Of a stretch of DNA of 64,000 nucleotides, positions 1 through 9,927 are shown piece by piece. The stretch is taken from assembly GCA_013423325.1 (NCBI GenBank), contig BLJB01000001.1:1-64000 (forward strand). The letters run 5' to 3'. Source of the DNA: Usnea hakonensis (Eukaryota > Ascomycota > Lecanoromycetes > Lecanorales > Parmeliaceae). The notes beneath the pieces are model-generated. The model had not been told where the DNA came from. It was given only the letters and a program-made list of their open reading frames with translations, and searched no databases. Position 1 is the first letter of the stretch. Each line of letters begins with the position of its first letter. A program made the position numbers and the translations under genes.

Positions 1-91
1 AAAAGCTTCGAGGATCTAAAAAAAAAAAAAAAATCAAAAAAAAAAATTCAGGTTTGATTTTGTTATATACCCAGCCGTCGTCCACCCTACC

Positions 92-1252
92 ATGTCAAAA
101 AGGTCCCAGAGCCGCACATCTGCCGGCGACCAGGCGGCCATTATCTATAAGCAGATTCAGAAAATCCGCGCAGCTCCAAACAATTCCAAGCCCACGCGCT
201 GGAATCCAACCCTTCCTTGCCCCTCCCAAGAGCGCTGGATACATTCGCTTCGCGACAGCCCCATCCATCTTGGTAATGGAACCACCAACCTGTCTGGAGA
301 AGGTCCAGATGACCCCGACACAGTCCTCTACCTCGCATACGGCTCAAACCTCTCTGCGCAAACCTTCCAAGGGACCCGGGGCATACGGCCTCTATCCCAA
401 GTCAACGTCGTCGTACCAGAATTAGTCATGACGTTCGACCTCGCCGGCCTACCCTACGTTGAACCCTGTTTCGCAAACACCAAATATCGTCACCCTCCCC
501 TTCCTACCTCTACCTCTGAAAAATCCCACCTTCTGCCCAATAGAAAACCAGAATACCACAAAAATCGCTGGAAGAAAGGTCTCGTTGGCGTAGTCTACGA
601 GGTAACAAAAGAGGACTATGCCCATATAATAGCTACCGAAGGCGGAGGGGCTTCCTACCAAGACGTCCTGGTCGACTGCTACGAGCTCCCTCTCAACGAA
701 GAAACAGTCCCCGAACTCCCCACCTCCCCACCCTTCAAAGCGCACACCCTCTACTCGCCCATCTCACCTCCCGGCGAAACGCCCGAAAACGGCGGACGCT
801 TCTCCCGTCCCGATCCAGACTACGCGCAAGCATCCGTACGATATCTGAAGCTCATCACCGACGGTGCAGACGAGCACGCTCTACCGGGGGAATACAAAGA
901 CTATTTGCACCAGCTGCGGCCGTACACCATGACGACCAGGAAGCAAAAGCTTGGAGGCTGGATCTTCGGCATGATATGGCTGCCCATAATCAGCGCCGTG
1001 TTTGGCTTGAACAGCACCTTTGCCGACGAGGACGGTAAAGCGCCAGCGTGGTTGGTCGCAGTGGTAGGGGCGATGTTCAGTGGGATGTGGACGAGCTATG
1101 ATACTGTCTTTTTGAAAACATTTGGGGATGGGGAGAGGACTATCTACGAGGACGAGGACGAGCATCGAGATACTCGAGCAGTGCAGTCTAGGCCTTCGAC
1201 CCAAGACGACTACTTGAGTGAGAAGGGCTACGGCGGCTATCAAGCAATATAA
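92..1252 (+). CDS. gamma-glutamylcyclotransferase-like protein with C-terminal membrane segments
   Basis: This is an uninterrupted 386-residue frame starting at an ATG just 3' of a pyrimidine-rich leader. The segment LAYGSNLS near residue 80 is the substrate-loop signature of the gamma-glutamylcyclotransferase (GGCT) fold. IATEGGGASY near residue 180 sits where the family carries its catalytic glutamate (EGxxxxxY). Known relatives release 5-oxoproline from gamma-glutamyl dipeptides in glutathione turnover. After the GGCT domain there are two hydrophobic stretches, around residues 285-305 and 317-345, and then an acidic, hydrophilic tail, so the enzyme is probably membrane-tethered. That C-terminal extension is not part of the classical enzyme. 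The first 75 residues look disordered. Family assignment is fairly secure; substrate and membrane location are inferred. Confidence 0.78.
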   Translation: MSKRSQSRTSAGDQAAIIYKQIQKIRAAPNNSKPTRWNPTLPCPSQERWIHSLRDSPIHLGNGTTNLSGEGPDDPDTVLYLAYGSNLSAQTFQGTRGIRPLSQVNVVVPELVMTFDLAGLPYVEPCFANTKYRHPPLPTSTSEKSHLLPNRKPEYHKNRWKKGLVGVVYEVTKEDYAHIIATEGGGASYQDVLVDCYELPLNEETVPELPTSPPFKAHTLYSPISPPGETPENGGRFSRPDPDYAQASVRYLKLITDGADEHALPGEYKDYLHQLRPYTMTTRKQKLGGWIFGMIWLPIISAVFGLNSTFADEDGKAPAWLVAVVGAMFSGMWTSYDTVFLKTFGDGERTIYEDEDEHRDTRAVQSRPSTQDDYLSEKGYGGYQAI

Positions 1253-4200
1253 GGTCAAGTCGCGCAAGGACAACGGGGCAAAATGAATCAGCATGAGGCG
1301 CCGCAGCTCTATACAAACCAGATACAATCATACAGAGACTTCACCCCAAGCCAATCTATCAATCTATTCACCTATACATGCAAACACAAAGCCAAAAAGG
1401 GCCCTTCCCCATCTCCTCACCCTCACCCCCACAACCCACATCCCCAAACCCTCCACCCTCCACCCTCTCCCAAATCACCCCCTCACCACCCCCCCAAAGC
1501 AAACAATCAAAACCCCACCAATATCCCCTCCCCCTCTCCTCAGCCCAAACGAACCCACATACTCTTCGATCCCCGCCGCCGAAACCCAAAACGCACGTCG
1601 CAGTAACATAGCCTAGAAACCATCCGAGTAGATTTGAGTAGATAAAGCAGTGAGGGTCGAACATAAATAGCTTGAAGAGGAGAGAGAGTAGGATCAATAC
1701 AGTGAGTGCTACTGGACAGCCAGAGCCCACATATCTATGTACAAGCCTTTCCCCCCCCCGCGGATCCCCAGGAAAATCCGCTTGCGGGCTATCAGTGTGG
1801 GAAGTGGGAAGATGGGACGATGGGAAGACGGGAAGGGATGGGTATGGGTTGTGATAATGTTCAGGTGGATATATGTAGGTAGGTAGGTAATTCGTATGTG
1901 TGGTAAGGGCTATTGGTATAGGTAAGCAAGTGAGTAAGTGAGTGAGTGAGTAAAGCAAAGCAACGCAACTCCGTACCCTTCTCCCAAAACCCGCCGTTTG
2001 GATGCACCGTCTTCCAGCATCAATCCACCTCCCATCTCCCTTCTCCCTCTCCCTTCTACAAGAGAAGAAGAAGAAGCAGAAGAAGAAAAATCCTCCATTG
2101 CCATTGCCATTGCCATGTTCTCCCGCGCGTTTTTCTAGGTCGAGAGACCGGTGTGTATGTGATTCGGTATGTACATCTCCATTTTGACGGGAGTGTGATG
2201 GGGATGCCGATGGGTAATGTCAGGTAGGGTAGGGGAAAGAAGAGGAGAGCAGAGCAGAGCAGAGAAGCCTTTCCAATCCTCCACACGCACGCACGAGATC
2301 GCGCAGAGAGCGTCGGTCTTTAATTGAGCGGTTATGGATTTGGAGGAGAGGATATGGGGTCGAGGGCGCAGATGGCCACAGACGCGTGAAAGGGACCGGA
2401 GGATTTGTTATTGTCTGTCGCCACAGCGTTTTTTCCATGGTGGTAGTGTCAAGGGCCAGGCTGGTATTGTGGGACTGTGAGCAAGTAATTTCTCTAAATT
2501 TGGAGTGCGAGAGTCGCGTGAGCAGAGCACAGCATTTTCTCCGTTCTTTCCAAAGTGGAAAGGGTGGGGTTTTGGGCGGGACATGTTTTTTATTTTTTTC
2601 CTTGTGTAGCCCATTGGGATTAATCCTTTCGTAGACGGTGGAGGCTCGACTCCTAAGACCAGGTGAGTATGACTGGCAATCATTTAGCATAGTATGAAGA
2701 CACGGTGTTGCTGGATTGACTCTCGTGGAAGAAATCGGGTCTCTCAGGTCATCATCCCTTGGTTCGCTCGTCCGCTCCTAGTCATCTCTGCTGGCAGTGA
2801 GAAGACCACGCTGCTGCACACCGCAGTGAGGGTACTGTCCGGTAAGAGACAAACAGAATCAAATATTCATTGTCTTTGTCGGTCTACGGCAGCGTATATC
2901 GCGGACGGGGTCAAATAAAGCATTGTCTCGTTGCAGAGAATGATAGGAAGACGATTGCGACAATGTCACTTCGACCTGCATGTGGAGGGATTGGGCCCTG
3001 CAGAAAATGCACTGATGTTCGCGGACAGCCTAGCAGTATTCACGGATCACGGCTCCACATTACAAATTCTCAAAGTATCTGATGGGATTTGCAAAAAAAA
3101 AAAAAAAAAAGAGCCATTCTATGGAATAAGTAAGATAATGGTTGGTGCGTAAGGACTGAACCCTTCCTCTGCAAAGCTGCAAAGGTACCATGCACGCATG
3201 CAAGCCGAAGTCCTCGAGAACGGTCAGATATGCGGAAGCACATTGAGAGCAATGGTCATGATCGGAGAGGTAAAATCTAGACCACCTCGGCTGTGCATTC
3301 TCATTAGATTCCCCAGTGTCAGAGAAAGCAGACGGTGCCGAACGGACGATCTTAAGCCCCCAATGAGGGATTAAATGTAAGAATTTCCATTTTGGCACTT
3401 ATGCTGGGACTGTGGAGTAGTGCCTAGGACTTGACCTGCATTTTAGGAAGAACGCAACGCAGATGGAGGATCCAGGTTGGGCAGGTGGAATGGGCGACGT
3501 AGACAGGCGTTCAAATCAATATTGCAGGACGTACATGCTTCGAGATGGTTATTTTCAGCTCAACCCGAGAGATCTAGATGTGGTTGAACACTCGTTGATG
3601 TCCGTAGAAGAGCTGTAAGGCGAATGGAGAGCTTTCAGTGACAGGTCGTTGATATTATGCTCGGAACAATGATTTTGTGGAGCATTGCCGTGTCGCTATC
3701 GCGTCAGAGCTCTACGATGAGATCCTGGAAACTCGCTAGATGAAACATGATTGCAAGTGAAGATGAGCAGAGAGGCGATCCAGGGAGTTGTCACAACCGC
3801 GATCACGCTATCAATGCTAGGTGCTAAAGTAGCCTGCTAGGAAGATTTTCAAATCAGGCAATCGAAGCGTGGTGGACCGCGTGTAGAGTACGTTAGCATA
3901 GATGAAACTCGAAACTCCAGACTCCCTTTTTATTACTCAAGCTGAAGAAAGGTGTGACAAATTTGGAGCATCAGAAGCTGTCTAGATGGAATATTGGTAA
4001 GTGAGTGGTCGCATCTTCCAAGCTGTGAACCAAGATCTTGGAATCATGCACACTCGTTTGGGTCTCCAAGTGTCGGACTAGAAAAGGTCTACGCGATCCA
4101 ACCCTCATACTTTGTATTACGGCGAATCGGTAGGGAGAGATTGAAATGCAGATCCAGACCATCGATAACCTTCTGTCATGATTCGATTGGTAGCACTGGG

Positions 4201-6098
4201 GAAGCGAATGATACTGAACACACATACCTTAGGTACGTCGAATGCTGCGCACATCTGCAACAAGCCAGACTAATGTACAAGCGCAGTAGAAAGAATTGTC
4301 ATCCTCGTCGTGACCGAGCGTGTGCCACACTGTGGAGGATGAAGCAAAAAGAAAAAAAGGGCAATGCTGTGATTTGCTTGGTTGAGATTATCGTAGTGCA
4401 GCAATTCATGCCAACCTACCTGCATCTTGCGCGTCACGCGTGGGGGTAGATCATAAAGTAGTACGTACTCTAAAGTAATAGGGAAATCGGAACGAGGCTC
4501 AGAGGCTGGGGTTAAAGTTGACGAATCTGCGATTGCCACTTGCCAACTCCCATTACTAGCGCGCGGTAATGCGTGGACAACGTTTCGATAATCGCCCTAC
4601 TGCCGGTTCAGCATCTGTTTGCATGCCATCCATTCTTCCTCTCTTCCTCTCTTCCTTTCCACTTTTCCAGGCGCCCCTTTACGAGGCCCACGAGGCTGAC
4701 TTGAGAACTTCTCGCTATATGTTCCTTCGCTTGCGGTTTCCGGACCTTAGAAATAGCTACCTTGTTGAAGAATTGGCTGGATGCAGCTCATGCATGATAC
4801 GTACCTCCTTGCATGATAGCGTCAATCGGCCGGGATGGGCGAAATGGAGCATCTTCAAAAGGTATGAGATAGGCGGTAGTCTGCTACCTTGGAGAGGTTG
4901 GTGTAGTGGCGCTAGAGGGAGAGATGATGAATGATTGGATGAGGGCAAATTTCAAGAGCAAGTAGATTCAAGAAGCGAGGAAAGGCGAAAAGGGTTGCGT
5001 GGGGAAATGGAAATGGGAAGGTGGGGAAAAAGTGGATAGGATAAAGTACCGGAAGTAACGAGTTGCAACTTGCAAGGTTGGACTTTTAGCGTGCCACATC
5101 GTCATTGAGCATGAGGGAATAAAGTCCTTCTAGCGTCCTTCTGAAGCATTTCCTGATCGAGGTGCTGGTGTGGGGTTAAGCTGAGGATCGACGGCGTTTC
5201 ATTGGCTCAGTATTTGGCTACTTGAGGTCCCTTAGCTAAGTCTCTGGGAGGATTTAGGAGGATTCAGGAATGAGGAGTCAGGATTGGAGACGTTGCGTGG
5301 AAAGTCGATTGATGATTTGCTCGATGGTGCGCGATGGTTGGTTGAAGGTGGCTTAGAATCACTAAGGTCGATAGCACGTACTACCTGTAAGAAGATAAAT
5401 TGATAATACCAGGTCAAGTCAAATGTCGGCGCTTCTATATGACGCTTAGCTGCATTACCCACTAATCTGTAACGATACTAGCTCGGTAATATCCTGACGA
5501 TCATTCACATGAATGGTGGCATAATTGCATCAAGCTTTACCACTTTCTCTAATCGACGGCAATAATCATGATACATGATCATGTGCCTATGATCAAAACC
5601 AATAACAATATATGCGAGGCCGATGGATGATCCTACTAGAATAACTAGGGGCTGGCAATGTCTACTGACATTGGCCTGTATCCAGGGCCATGCGACTCGC
5701 GCACTAGGGCAGCATGTTCAAAGTAGCGCCTCCGCTTGTCCACCCTCACCTACTCGCGACTCCAATCGATATTACGCTTGAGACCCAGACACCCACCACA
5801 CTTACATGGCTTGCTACCGGGAGTGTTTCGTCTTTTCCCCGTGCCTCTCCAGTCTCCACGTTACCCCGTTGTCGGATCCCAGCACGGAGATCTCTCACCT
5901 GCCTCCAATCTGTGATATAAGTATCCTCTCCCATCCCCGGAATGTTGCAATCCCAAGCCTCTCTTCTCTCTTTCTTCATACCCAATCTTCCGGACTTTGC
6001 TCCGAGCTTTGCTTCTCCAAAGCCAAGCAAGGCTCCAGTCTTCTTACATCTACGGTCTTCACGCGATCAACACTACACCACCCCGGATAGCCGCTGCC
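1253..6098. other. gene-poor 4.8 kb stretch with low-complexity tracts
   Basis: I could not support any protein-coding gene here; the open frames are short, overlap on both strands and match no family I know. The stretch holds a C-rich, G-poor tract directly after the GGCT-like stop (about 1395-1560), GTGA repeats near 1930, GAA repeats near 2063-2090, CCATTG repeats at 2096-2115, AGAGC repeats near 2245-2262, and an A18 run at 3093-3110. The last 400 bases form the pyrimidine-rich leader or promoter of the sugar transporter. Confidence 0.6.
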
Positions 6099-7937
6099 AT
6101 GGATATCATTCCAAGATCCAATGTCGTCCACAAGTTGGAGAAGCGTAGCCTTCTTATCGCCATCAATTGTATCGCTGGTCTTTCCATTTTCTTCTTCGGA
6201 TATGATCAGGGTATGATGGGTGGTGTCAACGGTGCCGTTGACTATTACGACACCACCATGAAATTCGGTCATCCCGACCCGAAAACAGGTGCCCCTGTCA
6301 TCGATAACACCCTCCTCCAGGGCGGTATCGTCTCAATCTACTACCTCGGTACCCTCATAGGCTGCCTCATTGGTGGCTGGTTCGGTGACCGTTATGGCCG
6401 TATCAAGACAATTGGACTCGGAGCTGGATGGGCCGTCATTGGTGCTACTCTTCAGACTTCAGCTCAGAATCATGTTTGGATGATCTGCGCCCGTCTCGTC
6501 AATGGGTGGGGCACAGGGATGCTCAATGCTATTGTTCCAGTCTGGGCTACCGAGACCGCTGAGCACAAGTCCCGTGGCCAGTTCGTGGCCATTGAATTCA
6601 CGCTTAACATCTTTGGTGTTGTCGTTGCTTACTGGATTGAATAGTAAGTACATCACTAAATAATGCATTAACCGTCTGGCAACAATTAAACGGTGGCTGA
6701 CCTACTTTTTAGTGGCTGCAATTTCTACAAAGGCGGAACGGGACAATTTACCTGGAGGTTTCCAATCGCTTTCCAGATCGCCCCATTGCTTTTACTTTTC
6801 GCCATCTGTTGGCTCTTCCCCGAGTCACCACGTTGGCTCGTCAAGGTCGGTCGGGAGGAGGAGGCTCGCTACATTCTCGGAAGACTGCGTGGTGAAACTG
6901 GTGAAGATGTCGGGAAGGCCGAAGCAGAATTCCAGGACATCCGCAACATTGCTGAACTCGAACGTAAGACGGCCAAGACACAATCCTACATTTCTATGCT
7001 CTTCGGTATTGGCTCCGGCAAGCTTCACACTGGTCGGCGTGTCCAGCTAGTCATTTGGCTCCAGATCATGCAGGAGTGGATTGGCATTGCCGGTGTGACC
7101 ATCTTTGCTCCCACCATTTTCCGTACCGCTGGGATTCCCAACGCACAAGTGCAATGGATCTCTGGATTGAATACCATTACCTACATGGTAAGTTCATAAT
7201 CGCATGACGGCTGTGCGGATACTGACAAATTTTAGTTTGCTACCCTCATCTGTGTCTTTACCCTGGATAAGATTGGTCGCCGCTGGACCCTTTACTGGGG
7301 CTCTATTGTCCAAGGTATCTCCATGTTCCTCGCTGGCGGTTTGTCGACTGCTGGTCTTCAACACCCAGCTGGTTCACCTCTCGCTAGAGGCTACAGCTCC
7401 GGTGCTGTTGCTATGATCTTTCTCTTCACTGCAACTTTCGGTGCCACTTGGCTCACTGTCCCTTGGCTGTACCCCGCTGAAATCTTCCCATTGGAAGTCC
7501 GTGCTAAAGGTAACGCCTGGGGTGTCGTTGGCTGGTCTATCGGTAATGGCTGGCTTACGCTCCTACTTCCCGTCATCTTCAAGGCTCTTGCGCAAAAAAC
7601 ATATTATATCTTTGGCGCTGCCAACGTCCTTACACTGCCCATGGTCTACTGCTTGTATCCCGAGTCCAACCAGCGTACTCTCGAGGAGATGAATCTTCTA
7701 TTCGCCTCTGACAGCATCTGGAATTGGGAAGCGGAGAAAAACTTTGCTATTCTCAAGGAGCAAAATCCCGAACTTGTCCAAGCTGCCCAACGCGGACAAT
7801 CAGTTGTCGACCCCGAGACTGGTCTTCCCAAGTCTGGTCGACAGGGTAGCGTCTCCAGGAATATGAGTTTGGATGTCAATGCTCTCGCCCACCGCGAGGA
7901 TGCCTACGAAGAGAAGCAGACCTTCAAGCATGGGTAG
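6099..7937 (+). CDS. MFS sugar transporter (sugar porter family)
   Basis: I modelled three exons, 6099-6643, 6713-7187 and 7236-7937, giving 573 residues; both introns are GT-AG (69 and 48 bp) and keep the frame. Sugar-porter signatures appear in order: GDRYGR after TM2, PESPRWL at the end of the N-terminal half, DKIGRR after TM8, PAEIFPLEVRAKG between TM10 and TM11, and a PESNQRTLEEM-type end of TM12. The protein should be a 12-TM plasma-membrane symporter for a hexose, disaccharide or related polyol; the substrate cannot be read from sequence. The open frame continues upstream to 5997 without an ATG, so 6099 is the first usable start. A long hydrophilic tail of about 80 residues follows TM12. 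Confidence 0.92.
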
Positions 7938-8360
7938 AAGAGCGGCGATCTGCTCATGTTCGGAAGACATCTCTTGCGTGATATCTAGATTTGGGGCGGT
8001 GGCTTGCTATGGGAGCGACGGAGCTGGAATTTTGTTGAACTACTTTGATCATCTGTTATAGACACTTCGAAAGTACCTACTCTAGCAATTCATGATTCGT
8101 TTTGGTTATCCATTTTGATTGATATTGATCTGTCGAGTCTATTATAGTGTAGGTAAATTTTGTTTACTGTAAGCAGTAAAGCTAACAGGTAAGATGAAAT
8201 TTGTTGAAAATATAAATATCATCCAGAATAAGTTCTCTCTAGAATCTGCCTTTTTAACAAAATTGATAGTAAGTGATTGAATGCAATGCCACGGGAAAGG
8301 TGAAAACAGCGACTCAAGGGGTCCTCCGGACCAACGACGGGCCGAACCGTCAATGAATAA
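7938..8360. other. 3' flank of the sugar transporter, no gene seen
   Basis: AT-rich 3' region of the transporter leading up to the left inverted repeat of the transposon relic. I see no conserved frame. Confidence 0.5.
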
Positions 8361-8419
8361 ATTTATGAGTTGCAAAAGAAATAAGATTGCTTGGCGAAAA
8401 CCATCCAGCCCCATCCCCA
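8361..8419 (+). repeat. left terminal inverted repeat
   Basis: 59 bp starting ATTTATGAGTTGC and ending CCCCATCCCCA. It is identical to the reverse complement of 9678-9736. Beyond the 59 bp the two ends show only weak similarity. Confidence 0.93.
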
Positions 8420-8589
8420 ACAAATTATTAGCGAATCTTATAGAAAAAATTGGAAATATTACTCTATACCAACCATTCTTTTTTTTAAAGCCGGATATAT
8501 AGGTATATACCGAATATTTAGTATTTCGTCACTAACTAAGGCCTAATAGCTACGTAATGCCCTTTAGAAAGGATACCTCCGTACGATAG

Positions 8590-9560
8590 CGAGCCCATCT
8601 ACTACTCGAATCTTACTGGCGACCTAACATAGTAGCCAAAGATGCACGATATAGTAGAGTAACGACTTATCGATAGGAAAGAAACCTTGCTCTATACGGT
8701 AATACTATAATCCTATAAAGTCTGTAGACTCCCGGACGACCGCGGGGTCTCTCGCCTACTGCTTTAGAAGCCCTACTTAAATATTAGCGTCAGAAGCTAT
8801 AACTATATTAGGACGAACTTGCACGGTATCTACGAGAAGAGTAGGAGATCGATATCTATAAGTCTACTATTTATAGAGCTCTAAAGAAGGTAGGAATCAG
8901 TAGGAAAAAGGCTTAACGAATAGGTCCTTAGAGCGAGACGCTCCGAGTAGTATAGTAGGCGTTTGCGAGCGAAGTTAAGGCCGAATAGCTAGTATTTATC
9001 GACGAGACCTTATTTAGACTATAGACGATATAGCGATCCATAGCCTATACTCCTATTAGTAACCCTACTCGGTATTATAGTAATATAACACGAGGTGACG
9101 CGATTAGTATACTTCCGGTATATACTACTACTAGCTATCTACCTTATACCGTAATCAAGAAGGGCTAGTTTAATAATAAAGCTATTCTCGAATAGCTAAT
9201 CGATCAACTACTACCCCTCTATAACGAGTATCCCGGCGAGCGTAGTATTATCGTCTTAGATAACGTTAGTATTTATATTAATCCTTATATTATTAAGGCT
9301 ATCTAGGCTAAAGGATATCTCGTTAAATACCTACCTCCCTACTCGCCTAATTACAATCTAATCAAGCTGTCATTTACCCTCTTAAAGGTATAGATACGAC
9401 GCCATTTCGAGGCCTTTCGGTACGTCTTTTAGGATAACTTTAAAGGCTTCTTACGATACGCAATCGATTATAGCGGTTATGACCGGTATACAGTAGAGTA
9501 TTTTAGATATAGCCCTATAGGCTATATATTTAATAGCGAAATAGAGGCATTTGAGTAGGG
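8590..9560 (+). pseudogene. DDE transposase (Tc1/mariner superfamily), inactivated
   Basis: In one reading frame, interrupted by many TAG codons, the landmarks of a fungal Tc1-type transposase can be read. A helix-turn-helix stretch resembling KSTIYRALKKVGISRKKA lies near 8858-8912. FIDET follows at 8995-9009 (first catalytic Asp at 9001), VLDN at 9253-9264 (second Asp at 9259), and PPYSPNYNLI at 9334-9363. The second Asp and the position expected to hold the third acidic residue are separated by 34 codons, as in DD34D/E enzymes. That third position is AAG (Lys). Multiple stops plus this substitution make it non-functional. Confidence 0.88.
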
Positions 9561-9677
9561 GATAGATCATTGGTTAGATACCTACAATATAACACCCTCG
9601 TAATCTATATAGTTGATAATTTAATTACTATGTAGCGATTTCTCTAAAAATTTGTATGGGATCACCTAAGGAAAAAA

Positions 9678-9736
9678 TGGGGATGGGGCTGGATGGTTTT
9701 CGCCAAGCAATCTTATTTCTTTTGCAACTCATAAAT
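9678..9736 (-). repeat. right terminal inverted repeat
   Basis: 59 bp, the exact reverse complement of 8361-8419. The flank beyond 9737 reads as ordinary promoter sequence of the next gene. Confidence 0.93.
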
Positions 9737-9927
9737 ATCGAGAATTGAAACAGAGCTTTGACATTTTTGCGCGACGAAAACCAAAAATCGCGTCTCATCT
9801 TCTGAAGCTTACACCGACTCAATCTTTCTCCTTCTTCTTCTTCTTCATTCTTAACGCCTGATGATCACACAACATCTTCGCTTGCAGTATCTGCTCTTCT
9901 CACTATGCTTTAAGACATCACCTCGAA

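Larger units (their letters stand above)
8361..9736 (+). mobile_element. Tc1/mariner-type DNA transposon relic, RIP-like mutated
   Basis: A 1.38 kb element bounded by two perfect 59-bp inverted repeats (8361-8419 and 9678-9736). The ends are palindromic around TA, so TA dinucleotides at 8364-8365 and 9732-9733 could be the target duplication. The interior is strikingly rich in TA and TAG, as expected when CA and TG have been converted to TA by RIP. It lies between the sugar transporter and the Net1-like gene, with its right end about 190 bp 5' of the latter's start codon. It is non-autonomous, because the transposase is dead. Confidence 0.9.

Noticed and set aside
5997..6098. Upstream extension of the sugar transporter
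   Set aside because: It has no ATG and runs through the pyrimidine-rich leader; homologues start near MDxIPRSN-like sequence close to TM1.
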